Part shown: positions 47,488 to 55,182 of the stretch, piece by piece | Layout of the letters: each line of letters starts with the position of its first letter | How positions within the stretch are numbered: position 1 is the first letter of the stretch | DNA from: Gammaproteobacteria bacterium UBA7803 | GTDB lineage: Bacteria; Pseudomonadota; Gammaproteobacteria; Pseudomonadales; Azotimanducaceae | Length of the DNA stretch: 64,000 bases | Direction of reading: 5' to 3' | Assembly (NCBI GenBank): GCA_002480525.1 | Contig: DLCH01000009.1 | Location: forward strand, 109,845 to 173,844 | The notes under the pieces: generated by a model | Seen by the model: only the letters and a program-made list of their open reading frames with translations | The model's database searches: none | Told to the model about the DNA's origin: nothing | Translations under genes and position numbers: made by a program

Positions 47488-48917
47488 TGTAGTGCGCCGC
47501 CGTCGGTACGGATGCGCTGCACGATGGCGGTGGTGGACAGGTCCGCCACCAGGCCCAGCACCCGGACGTCGCCGCCATAGGCCCGCACGAGCTCGGCGCC
47601 GACCACTTCGTCCGGCGCGTAGTCGCCGCCCTTGACCAGCACCTCCGGGCGCAGCGCTTCCAGCAGCGGCTCCGGCGTGTCCTCGTCGAAGCCCACCACC
47701 CAGTCCACCGCGGACAGCGCCGACAGCACCCGCAGCCGCCCCGCCAGGGGATTCACCGGCCTGCCGGCGCCCTTCAGGCGCCGCACCGAGGCATCGTCGT
47801 TGACCGCCACCACCAGCCGGTCCCCCAGCGCCCGGGCCTCCTCCAGATAGGCCACGTGGCCGGCGTGGAGAATGTCGAAACAGCCGTTGGTGAACACGAT
47901 GCGCTCGCCCCGGGCCCGCGCCTGGGCCACCGCGTCGGCGAGCTGGGCCCGGCTCAGCACCCCGCGGTCGGCCCGCGGGCTCGCCGCCAGCGCCAGCGCG
48001 AGCTCGGGCCCGGTCACGGCGGCGGTGCCGGACTTGCCGACGGCGATGCCGCTGGCCACGTTGGCCACCTGGGCGCAGGCCACCGGGTCCCAGCCGAGGG
48101 AGGCGGTCACCGCCAGCGCCGCCGCCGCGGTGTCGCCGGCGCCGGTCACGTCGTAGACGTCCACGGGCCTGGCGGGAATGTGCTGGTGGGCGCCGTCCGC
48201 GGCCACCACGGTCATGCCGCGCCCGCCGCGGGTCACCACCAGCGCGCCGAAGCCGTGCTCGCGGCACAGGGCCTGGCCGAGCCGGACCAGACCGTCGTCG
48301 TCCTCCCAGGGCCCCACCGCTGCCTCGAACTCGTGGACGTTGGGTTTCACCAGGTCGGCGCCGGCGTAGCGGCCGAGGGGCTTGTGCTTGGGATCGACCA
48401 CCACCGGCACGCCGGCCTCCCGCGCCAGGGTCACCAGGGGCCCCGGGTCCGACAGCGCGCCCTTGTCGTAGTCCTGCAGCACCAGGGCGCTGGCGCCTTC
48501 GAGGTGCGCCGCCACGCGCTCGCCCACGGCGGCGGACAGATCCCGGGCCAGGGCGCGCTCGAAGTCCGCGCGCAGCAGCTGCTGATTCTGGCTGACGACC
48601 CGCAGCTTCAGCACCGTGGGCCAGTCGTCCACGGTGACGAAGTCGCAGACCACCCCGGCGGCGGTGAGGCCGGCGGACAGCGTCCGCGCCGCCTCGTCGT
48701 CGCCGACCAGGCCCACCAGGGTGCAGCGCGCGCCCAGGCTCGCCACGTTCAGCGCCACGTTGGCGGCGCCGCCGGGGCGGTCCTCGGTGCGGCCGACGTC
48801 GACCACCGGGACGGGGGCTTCCTGGGACACCCGGCGGGCATCGCCGATCCAGTAGCGGTCGAGCATGACGTCGCCGACCACGACCACGTGCACGCCTTCC
48901 AGGGACGGTAGCTTCAT
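47484..48917 (-). CDS. hldE: Bifunctional heptose 7-phosphate kinase / heptose 1-phosphate adenylyltransferase
   Basis: The 477-residue protein makes ADP-heptose for the LPS inner core. The N-terminal ribokinase-type kinase (~1-320) has GDVMLDRYWIGDARRVSQEAPVPVV, GGAANVALNVASLGA and DVTGAGDT. The C-terminal nucleotidyltransferase (~345-477) has FTNGCFDILHAGHVAYLEEAR and LVKGGDYAPDEVVGAE. The ATG is preceded by TATTCT and six bases, with no Shine-Dalgarno, so a leaderless mRNA is possible. Confidence 0.96.
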   Translation of the reverse strand: MKLPSLEGVHVVVVGDVMLDRYWIGDARRVSQEAPVPVVDVGRTEDRPGGAANVALNVASLGARCTLVGLVGDDEAARTLSAGLTAAGVVCDFVTVDDWPTVLKLRVVSQNQQLLRADFERALARDLSAAVGERVAAHLEGASALVLQDYDKGALSDPGPLVTLAREAGVPVVVDPKHKPLGRYAGADLVKPNVHEFEAAVGPWEDDDGLVRLGQALCREHGFGALVVTRGGRGMTVVAADGAHQHIPARPVDVYDVTGAGDTAAAALAVTASLGWDPVACAQVANVASGIAVGKSGTAAVTGPELALALAASPRADRGVLSRAQLADAVAQARARGERIVFTNGCFDILHAGHVAYLEEARALGDRLVVAVNDDASVRRLKGAGRPVNPLAGRLRVLSALSAVDWVVGFDEDTPEPLLEALRPEVLVKGGDYAPDEVVGAELVRAYGGDVRVLGLVADLSTTAIVQRIRTDGGALH

Positions 48918-48923
48918 CGCGTC

Positions 48924-48952
48924 AGAATACCACCCGGTGCGGCGGCGGTAAC
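48924..48952 (-). promoter_or_regulatory. Candidate promoter immediately upstream of hldE
   Basis: TATTCT (48924-48929, minus strand) ends six bases before the hldE ATG, with GTTACC 17 bases upstream (48947-48952). Transcription would start at or next to the start codon. Confidence 0.35.
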
Positions 48953-49006
48953 GCGGCCGCGGCCGGCGACCGGTCGCCGGTGGCCGGCCTGATGGCGGCC
49001 CCGTGC

Positions 49007-49015
49007 TGATAGAAT
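49007..49015 (+). promoter_or_regulatory. Extended -10 promoter for the lipid A acyltransferase gene
   Basis: TG-A-TAGAAT is an extended -10 element predicting a start near 49022, 20 bases ahead of the ATG. Confidence 0.45.
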
Positions 49016-49041
49016 GCCGCGCTGCCGACCGGATCCCGCCC

Positions 49042-49971
49042 ATGTCGAAGCGCCGCCCCCGTCCCGGACCGTTCAGCCCCCGCGTGTGGGGGGCCTGGCT
49101 GGTGGTCGCCGCCGCCTGGCTGGTGGCGCGCCTGCCGCTCGCCTGGCTGCTGGGCCTGGGCCAGGGCGTCGGCCTGGCCGGCTACCGGCTGGCCCGGCAC
49201 CGCCGCCACGTCACCGAGGTGAACCTGGCGCTGTGTTTTCCCGACCTGCCGCCCCGGGAGCGGGCCCGGCTCGCCCGGGAGTCGTTCCGCCACGCCGGCG
49301 TGAGCCTCGCCGAGATGGTGCGGGTGTGGCTGGCGCCGCGCCGCTCCCTGGCGGCGCGCTTCGAGATTCACGGCGTCGAGCACCTCGAACGGGCGCGCGC
49401 CGCCGGCCGCGGCGTGATCCTGCTCGCCGGCCATTTCTCCTGTATCGACGTCGCCAGCGGCCCGGTCTCGGCGCTCACCCCCATGGACGTGATCTACCGG
49501 GAGAACAAGAACCCGGTCTGGGAGTGGCTGCAGGTGCACGGCAGGCGCCACTACTTCGATCATGTGATCGAGCGGGAGGACACCCGGCGGATGCTCAGAA
49601 ACCTCCGGGCCGGCCACGTCGTCTGGTATGCCGCCGACCAGGACTACGGCCGCCGGCACTCGGTGTTCGCCCCGTTCTTCGGCCGCCAGGCGGCGACCAT
49701 CACCGCCACCGCCCGCCTCGCGCGCTTCAACGGTTCCCCCGTGCTGCTCATCAGTCAGCACCGGGATCTGGCCAGCCGTACCTGGGAGGTCCGGTTTCAC
49801 CCGCCGCTGGAGGACTTCCCCACCGGCGACGACGCAGCGGACGCGGCCCGGGTCAACGCCGTCATCGAGGCCGCGGTGCGCCGGCATCCCGAGCAGTATC
49901 TGTGGGCGCACCGGCGCTTCAAGACCCGGCCGCCCGGGGAGCCCGACCCCTACCGCTCGACCGGCGACTGA
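49042..49971 (+). CDS. Lipid A acyltransferase, LpxL/HtrB family
   Basis: The 309-residue membrane-associated enzyme has an N-terminal hydrophobic anchor (VWGAWLVVAAAWLVARLPLAWLLGLG) and the catalytic H-x4-D motif in LLAGHFSCIDVAS. The segments NLALCFPDLPPRERARLARESF, YRENKNPVWEWLQ and WYAADQDYG are also typical. It transfers a secondary acyl chain to Kdo-lipid A or its precursor; which position cannot be told. The last 22 bases overlap the end of the convergent glycosyltransferase gene. Confidence 0.9.
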   Translation: MSKRRPRPGPFSPRVWGAWLVVAAAWLVARLPLAWLLGLGQGVGLAGYRLARHRRHVTEVNLALCFPDLPPRERARLARESFRHAGVSLAEMVRVWLAPRRSLAARFEIHGVEHLERARAAGRGVILLAGHFSCIDVASGPVSALTPMDVIYRENKNPVWEWLQVHGRRHYFDHVIEREDTRRMLRNLRAGHVVWYAADQDYGRRHSVFAPFFGRQAATITATARLARFNGSPVLLISQHRDLASRTWEVRFHPPLEDFPTGDDAADAARVNAVIEAAVRRHPEQYLWAHRRFKTRPPGEPDPYRSTGD

Positions 49972-51041
49972 CCCGCGGCCAGCGCCGCCAGCCGGCGGGC
50001 GCCGGCATCCACCGAGAACGTCTGCTCCACCCGCAGCCGCGCCCGCCGGGCCAGCTCGGCCAGCGCACCCGTGGCCGCGGCCGCCCGGGCCGCCACCAGG
50101 GCGTCCGCCAGGGCGTCGGCGGTATGGGGATCGAACTGCAGGCCGGTGTCGCCCAGCACGAAGCGCGGACCCGGCGCCGGCCCGCACAGTACCGGCACCC
50201 CGGCCGCCATGGCTTCGAGCGCCACCATGCCGAAGGCTTCGCGATCGCCGGACGGCAGCAGCAGCAGATCGAAGGCGGCCATGCAGCGCGCCGCGTCCGC
50301 GACGAATCCTTTGACGTCGACGGGCAGCCCGGCGGCGGCGGCCGCGACCTGCGGCTTCAGCGGGCCGTCGCCGAGCAGGGTCAGGCGCATGCCGGCGTCG
50401 GGCTCCGGCGCGCCGGGCCGGCGCCGCGTCAGCGCCGCGCGGAATCCCGCCACGGCGAGCAGCGGATCCTTCTTCGGATGCAGGCGGCCGACCACGCCGA
50501 TGTGGAAGCCGGCCGCCGGCAGGGCCAGCGCCTCCCGGGCCTGGTCCGGCGTCAGCCGGCCGGCGTCACAGCGCGCCAGATCGAGGCCGTTGGGGAGCAG
50601 CTCGGCATGGCCGCACCAGTGCGCCAGCTCGTCGCTCACCGCCCGGGAAACGCCGGCGAACCGGGGGCCCGGCCGGCGCATCAGCGCGTCGGCCCGCAGC
50701 CGCAGGCGGCGCCGTCGCGGCGTCAGCAGACCGTACTCGTGGGCGACCACCACCAGCGGCGCCTGGGCCAGGCCGCTGGCGCTGACCGCGCGGTAGGCCC
50801 GGTAGCGGTGGCAAAGGGTCAGCGCCGGCCGCCGTCCCCGCAGCCGGTCGCCGAGCTGCCGCGACAGGTCCCTGCCGAGATAGTGGAAGGCGGGATCCGG
50901 GGTCGGCGCCCGGGGCTCCAGCATCACCGTCAGGGTCTCCCAGCCGAGGGCCGCGGCGGCGGCCTGGTAGTACCGGCAGATGTCGCCGAACGGCGGATTG
51001 TCGTTGGGGCAGACCTGCAGCAGCAGTGCCGGATCAGGCAT
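49950..51041 (-). CDS. Glycosyltransferase, GT-B fold (GT4-like), probable LPS core
   Basis: The 363-residue GT-B enzyme has an acceptor N-terminal half (LLQVCPNDNPPFGDICRYYQAAAAALGW) and a donor-binding C-terminal half with VVGRLHPKKDPLLAVAGF, RLTLLGDGPLKP, LLLPSGDREAFGMVALEAMAAGVPVL (E-x7-E). Its place next to a carbamoyltransferase resembles the wapH-wapO pair of the Pseudomonas core cluster, but sugar specificity is unknown. Its ATG overlaps the carbamoyltransferase end by eight bases. Confidence 0.85.
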   Translation of the reverse strand: MPDPALLLQVCPNDNPPFGDICRYYQAAAAALGWETLTVMLEPRAPTPDPAFHYLGRDLSRQLGDRLRGRRPALTLCHRYRAYRAVSASGLAQAPLVVVAHEYGLLTPRRRRLRLRADALMRRPGPRFAGVSRAVSDELAHWCGHAELLPNGLDLARCDAGRLTPDQAREALALPAAGFHIGVVGRLHPKKDPLLAVAGFRAALTRRRPGAPEPDAGMRLTLLGDGPLKPQVAAAAAGLPVDVKGFVADAARCMAAFDLLLLPSGDREAFGMVALEAMAAGVPVLCGPAPGPRFVLGDTGLQFDPHTADALADALVAARAAAATGALAELARRARLRVEQTFSVDAGARRLAALAAGQSPVER

Positions 51042-52767
51042 CGTCGCCCTTGGTCACCAGATAGTCCTCGAGCACCAGGTATTCCAGGTCCGAGCCGAAG
51101 AACATGTTCAGGGCGTCGCCCGGCGAGCACACCATGGGCTCGCCGCGGCGGTTCAGCGACGTGTTCAGCACCACGCCGTTGCCTGTGAGCCGTTCCATGT
51201 GCTCCAGCAGGGCGTAGTAGCGCGGGTGCGCGTCCCGCTCCACCACCTGGACGCGCGCCGTCCCGTCCTCGTGGACCACTTCCGGAATGCGCGCCTTCCA
51301 GGCTTCGGCGACGTCGAAGGTGATGGTCATGAACGGCGCCGGCTGGTCGGTCTGGATGATGTCCCGCGCCACCCGGTCCAGCACGCTCGGGCAGAACGGC
51401 CGCCAGCGCTCGCGGAACTTGATCTGCTCGTTGATCCGGTCGGCGATGCCGGGCGCGCTGGGGCAGCCGAGAATGCTGCGCCCGCCCAGCGCCCGCGGGC
51501 CGAACTCCATGCGGCCCTGGAACCAGGCCACCGGATGGCCTTCCGCCAGCAGCGCCGAGGTCTCCGCGGGAACGTCCTCGAGGCGCCGCCAGCGCACGGG
51601 TTCCCTGCAGGATTCGAGCGCCTCCAGGCAGGCGTCGTCGTCGTAGGCGGGCCCGAGATAGACGTGAGTCATGCGCGACAGCCGCTCGCCCTCCCGGGCC
51701 GCCACCCAGGTGGCCGCGCCCAGGGCGGTGCCGGAATCCCCGGACGCCGGCTGCACGAACAGCTCGTCGACGTCGTCCCGGGCGACGATGCGCTGGTTGA
51801 GCTTGACGTTGAGCGCGCCGCCGCCGGCGAAGGCCAGCTTGCCGGTCTCCGCGAGAATGTCGCCGAGATAGGTCTCCATCAGCTTGAGGCACCAGTCCTC
51901 GAACATCCGCTGCATGGCGGCGGCGTAGTGGATGTAGGGCTCGTCCGCCACGTCGCCCATGCGCCGCGGCCCCAGCCAGTCGATCAGCTTGTCGCTGAAG
52001 TAGAAGCCGACGCCGTTCTCCTTGTAACGCCGCAGCCCCACGGTGTTGACGTAGCGGGTGTCCACCTCGAAGCCGCGGCCCCGGGCCCGGATCAGCCGGG
52101 ACAGGTCGTAGCGGTCGGCGTCGCCGTAGGGCGCCATGCCCATGACCTTGTACTCGCCGTCGAGCATCTCGAAGCCGAGGTACTCGGTGATGGCCCCGTA
52201 GACCCCGCCCAGGGAGTCCGGATCGTAGAACTCCTTGAGCCGGTGGATGCGCCCGCCCTCGCCGTAGCCGAAGAAGGTCGTCGCGTACTCGCCCTTGCCG
52301 TCCACGCACATGATGGCGGTCTTCTCGGCGAAGCCGCTCAGGTGATAGGCGCTCGACGCGTGGGCCAGATGATGCTCCACGGGCTGGAACCGGGTCCGCG
52401 ACCAGTCGATGCCGATGGCCTCGCCCATGTCCCGGACCTTGCGGCGGTTGCGGCGGAACCGCCGGTTGCCGTTCAGCAGCGCGTCGAGGGACCGGTCCGG
52501 CGCGTACCAGTAGCGGCGGGCATAGTGCCAGCGGGCCGGCGAGGCGAGGCTGATGGGCGCGTACGGAAACGCCACCACGTCGACCTGGCCGGGCGCCACC
52601 CCGGCGGCCCGCAGGCAGTACCGGGCGGACTCCAGGGGCATGCGGTTCTTGGCGTGCTTGTCGCGGACGAATCGCTCTTCCTCCGCCGCGGCGACCACCT
52701 CGCCGTCGACGAGCAGGGCGGCGGACGCGTCGTGGCCGAGGGCGCCGGATAGCCCGAGAATGATCAC
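51034..52767 (-). CDS. wapO: Carbamoyltransferase, NodU/CmcH family (probable LPS-core carbamoylation)
   Basis: The 577-residue enzyme has the Kae1-like N-terminal domain (ILGLSGALGHDASAALLVDGEVVAAAEEERF; metal-binding VEHHLAHASSAYHLSGF; VDGKGEYATT) and the YrdC-like C-terminal part (FGPRALGGRSILGCPSAPGIADRIN; VLNTSLNRRGEPMVCSPGDAL). Members carbamoylate sugar hydroxyls or amines using carbamoyl phosphate and ATP. In P. aeruginosa a homologue in the same cluster carbamoylates heptose II of the LPS core, which is the likely role here. The unit has its own promoter in the 82-bp gap upstream. Confidence 0.85.
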   Translation of the reverse strand: MIILGLSGALGHDASAALLVDGEVVAAAEEERFVRDKHAKNRMPLESARYCLRAAGVAPGQVDVVAFPYAPISLASPARWHYARRYWYAPDRSLDALLNGNRRFRRNRRKVRDMGEAIGIDWSRTRFQPVEHHLAHASSAYHLSGFAEKTAIMCVDGKGEYATTFFGYGEGGRIHRLKEFYDPDSLGGVYGAITEYLGFEMLDGEYKVMGMAPYGDADRYDLSRLIRARGRGFEVDTRYVNTVGLRRYKENGVGFYFSDKLIDWLGPRRMGDVADEPYIHYAAAMQRMFEDWCLKLMETYLGDILAETGKLAFAGGGALNVKLNQRIVARDDVDELFVQPASGDSGTALGAATWVAAREGERLSRMTHVYLGPAYDDDACLEALESCREPVRWRRLEDVPAETSALLAEGHPVAWFQGRMEFGPRALGGRSILGCPSAPGIADRINEQIKFRERWRPFCPSVLDRVARDIIQTDQPAPFMTITFDVAEAWKARIPEVVHEDGTARVQVVERDAHPRYYALLEHMERLTGNGVVLNTSLNRRGEPMVCSPGDALNMFFGSDLEYLVLEDYLVTKGDDA

Positions 52768-52799
52768 CTGTCGATTCAGCCGTTGCGGAAAACCGCCGT

Positions 52800-52805
52800 A
52801 CTATA
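52800..52805 (-). promoter_or_regulatory. Candidate -10 box for the carbamoyltransferase-glycosyltransferase unit
   Basis: TATAGT on the minus strand (5/6) predicts a start near 52793, about 26 bases ahead of the ATG. The -35 position is T-rich and poor. Confidence 0.42.
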
Positions 52806-52822
52806 GCGGCCGAGCCGGGGGC

Positions 52823-52849
52823 AAAAAACCGGCGCCGCGGACGCCCGGC
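52823..52849 (-). terminator. Candidate intrinsic terminator after the LPS kinase operon
   Basis: Directly after the stop codon of the two-domain kinase gene, a GC-rich segment with short self-complementarity (GGCG...CGCC) is followed on the minus strand by TTTTTT (52823-52828). The stem is short, so confidence is moderate. Confidence 0.4.
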
Positions 52850-54352
52850 TCAGGACGGTGCGGCGCCGTCCGCGGATGCGGTGAGGCCGGCGGCCGCGAA
52901 CGCCTCGGCGAACCGCCGCCGGGGCGCCGAGCCGGCCTCGAAATTCTCCAGGAAGCGGGCCAGGTCCGCGGCCCGTCCGCGGTCGTCGAGGGCCATGGCG
53001 TCGAGGTCCACCAGCCGCAGCGCCGCGCCGTCGACCAGCAGGTTGGTCGCCTTGGTATCGCCGTGGGTGAGGCCCGCCCGGCCGAGGTCGGTGAACAGCG
53101 CCACCACCTGGTCCAGACGCTCGTCGGTGAGGCCCGTCGCCGCGATCTCGCCGGCGAGGTCGTGCCGGCCGACGTCCTCCATGACCAGATAGGCGACGCC
53201 GCGCCAGGGACCCGCCCGGCGTTCCAGCAGCGCCAGCGGACGCGCCGTCGCCACCTCCAGCAGGTGCAGCCCCTGACCGAACGCCCAGGCCCGGCGGAAC
53301 CGCGGCATGCCGCGCAGGTTGCGCCGCAGGGCCTGGCCGGCGTTCTTCAGGTTGTAGCGCTTGACGATGCAGCTCGACGCCCCGAGCGCCACCCGCACCA
53401 CCGTGGCGCTGTTGCCGGCCTTGACCACCTCCCCGGCGGCCATTGCCGCCTCCGGGTCCCGCAGCAGGGCGGCCAGCTCGTCACGCCAGCAGGCGCGAAC
53501 GGCCAGCAGGCAATGCCGCCAGCTCCGCTCGACCCGGAACTCGCTGCAGTCCCGCTGGGTCTTGCGCAGATAGCGTTCGAGCCGCGCGCGGCGCTGCCGC
53601 CCGAGGCGCTCCAACAGGACCGCCGGCACGGCCGCCGGCACGGCCGCCGGTGCGGCGCCGTCCGCATCCGCCCAGCCGCGCGCCCCGGCGTAGGCCCGCC
53701 AGATTCCGTCCAGGTCGTCGTCCGCCCGGGGCGGCCGCTGGGCACACAACGTCGCCAGGTCGTCGATCGCCGCCGCCCGCGCCACCTCGCCGGCGCGGTC
53801 CCGGCGCACGCCGTCGCCGTCGATGAGCTGCGGCCGGCCGGGTCCCGGCGCCACCAGGAAATTGTCGAGATGCAGATCGCCGTGGCGCCACCCCGAGGCG
53901 TGCAGCCGGGCGAGCTCGGCCGCGGCCGACGCCAGGCCGGCCTGGTCGAACGGCGACAGCGGCGTGGCGTCCTCGATCCAGTCGAACAGCAGCCCCCGGG
54001 CGCTGCCGTCGGTATCGGCGACGGCGCCGGCGAGGGCCGGCGTCGCGACTCCGGCGGCCCGCATGGCTTCGCAGCCGCGCCGCTCCCGCCGGAAATAACG
54101 CCGGGCGCCCGGCCCGAAGAACAGCTTCAGCGCCCGCAGCCGGCCGTCCACCCGGACCCGGGCCACCAGCCGCCGGCCCGGCAGCAGGCGCAGCACCGCT
54201 TCGCAGCGCAGCACCGACGTCGGTCCGTCGGCGCGGCGGCGATCGGCGGCCGCGGGCGTGGTCACCGCCAGCGCCAGCTCGAAGGTCGGCGGCAGATGCC
54301 GGCCCGCGCGCGCGAGCTCCGTCACGGTCAGCCGGGGCGCCGGAGCGTTCAC
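52850..54352 (-). CDS. Tandem two-domain LPS-core kinase-like protein
   Basis: The 500-residue protein contains two RIO/InaA-type kinase domains in sequence. Domain 1 (~40-230): ALKLFF, catalytic HGDLHLDN and metal LIDGDG. Domain 2 (~300-490): IVKRYNLK, HGDTKATN and LVDLDA. Both retain Lys, HGDxxxxN and DxD, so both could be active. In Pseudomonas core clusters several separate inner-core kinases (WaaP, WapP, WapQ and a longer protein) lie here; which this equals is uncertain. The GTG overlaps the waaP stop (GTGA). Confidence 0.75.
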   Translation of the reverse strand: MNAPAPRLTVTELARAGRHLPPTFELALAVTTPAAADRRRADGPTSVLRCEAVLRLLPGRRLVARVRVDGRLRALKLFFGPGARRYFRRERRGCEAMRAAGVATPALAGAVADTDGSARGLLFDWIEDATPLSPFDQAGLASAAAELARLHASGWRHGDLHLDNFLVAPGPGRPQLIDGDGVRRDRAGEVARAAAIDDLATLCAQRPPRADDDLDGIWRAYAGARGWADADGAAPAAVPAAVPAVLLERLGRQRRARLERYLRKTQRDCSEFRVERSWRHCLLAVRACWRDELAALLRDPEAAMAAGEVVKAGNSATVVRVALGASSCIVKRYNLKNAGQALRRNLRGMPRFRRAWAFGQGLHLLEVATARPLALLERRAGPWRGVAYLVMEDVGRHDLAGEIAATGLTDERLDQVVALFTDLGRAGLTHGDTKATNLLVDGAALRLVDLDAMALDDRGRAADLARFLENFEAGSAPRRRFAEAFAAAGLTASADGAAPS

Positions 54353-55182
54353 GGCCCGACGCCCGGACGGTAGCGGCCCTGCACCAGCCCCTTGCGCCGG
54401 CCCTTGGCGTACAGCGCCTCGGCGCGACGCCGCACGGCCCCCCAGAGCGGCGTCTCGGCGGCGAGCACGTCCCGCAGCGGCGCGTCCCGGTAGACCCGCA
54501 GGAACCGCAGCCAGTCGCGCCGGGTCAGCGGCAGATCCAGCACCGAGAACAGCAGCGCGGCCAGGTCGCGGCGCAGCCAGCGCTGAGGGATACGGCGGCG
54601 AATCTGGGCCCGGTGCAGGTCGATCACCGCCAGGCGTGCCTCGCCGTCGGCCCAGGCGGCCCGGTCCAGCAGCAGGTGACAGACGTAGAAGTCGCGGTGC
54701 ACGACGCCGGCGCCGTGCATCGCCCGGGCGAAGCGGGCCACGGCGTCGATCAGCCGCCGCTTGGCCACCGGCGGCGGGGGCGCCTCGAGCCATGCCGCCG
54801 TCAGGTCCTCCAGGCTCACCCGGTCCTCGAGGGCGTCGCAGATCACGAAGGAGAACCGGCGTGCCGGGTTCCAGCCGCGCTCGCCGAAGGCCGCCACGGT
54901 GGGCGCTGCCACGCCGTGCGCCGCCAGGTGGCGGCAGGCTGCGAACTCGTTGCGCGCGCCCAGCACCGGCAGCCGCAGGGTCACCAGGTTCTTGACGATC
55001 TCGCGCCAGCCGGCGCCCTCGTGGATCTTGGCGAAATAGCGCCGGCCGGCCACGGCGAAGCGCAGCGTGCGCCGGTCCGCCACCGCACGGAACACTTCGC
55101 CCTCGAGCGCCGCGGCGGCGGCGAACGGGTCCTGCCCGCGCCAGGCGCGGGCCATGTCGTCACGCAGATACAGCGCGCTCAC
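54349..55182 (-). CDS. waaP: LPS heptose I kinase WaaP (RfaP)
   Basis: The 277-residue protein aligns with E. coli WaaP from the N-terminus (ARAWRGQDPFAAAAALEGEVFRAVADRRTLRFAVAG) through the WaaP-specific catalytic segment GVVHRDFYVCHLLLD and the metal site VIDLHRAQIRRRIPQRWLRRDLAALLFS. It phosphorylates O4 of heptose I, a modification essential in P. aeruginosa. The GTG at 55182 overlaps the end of the double-WaaG gene by 23 bases; an internal ATG at 55155 would avoid overlap but lose conserved N-terminal residues. Confidence 0.93.
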   Translation of the reverse strand: MSALYLRDDMARAWRGQDPFAAAAALEGEVFRAVADRRTLRFAVAGRRYFAKIHEGAGWREIVKNLVTLRLPVLGARNEFAACRHLAAHGVAAPTVAAFGERGWNPARRFSFVICDALEDRVSLEDLTAAWLEAPPPPVAKRRLIDAVARFARAMHGAGVVHRDFYVCHLLLDRAAWADGEARLAVIDLHRAQIRRRIPQRWLRRDLAALLFSVLDLPLTRRDWLRFLRVYRDAPLRDVLAAETPLWGAVRRRAEALYAKGRRKGLVQGRYRPGVGP

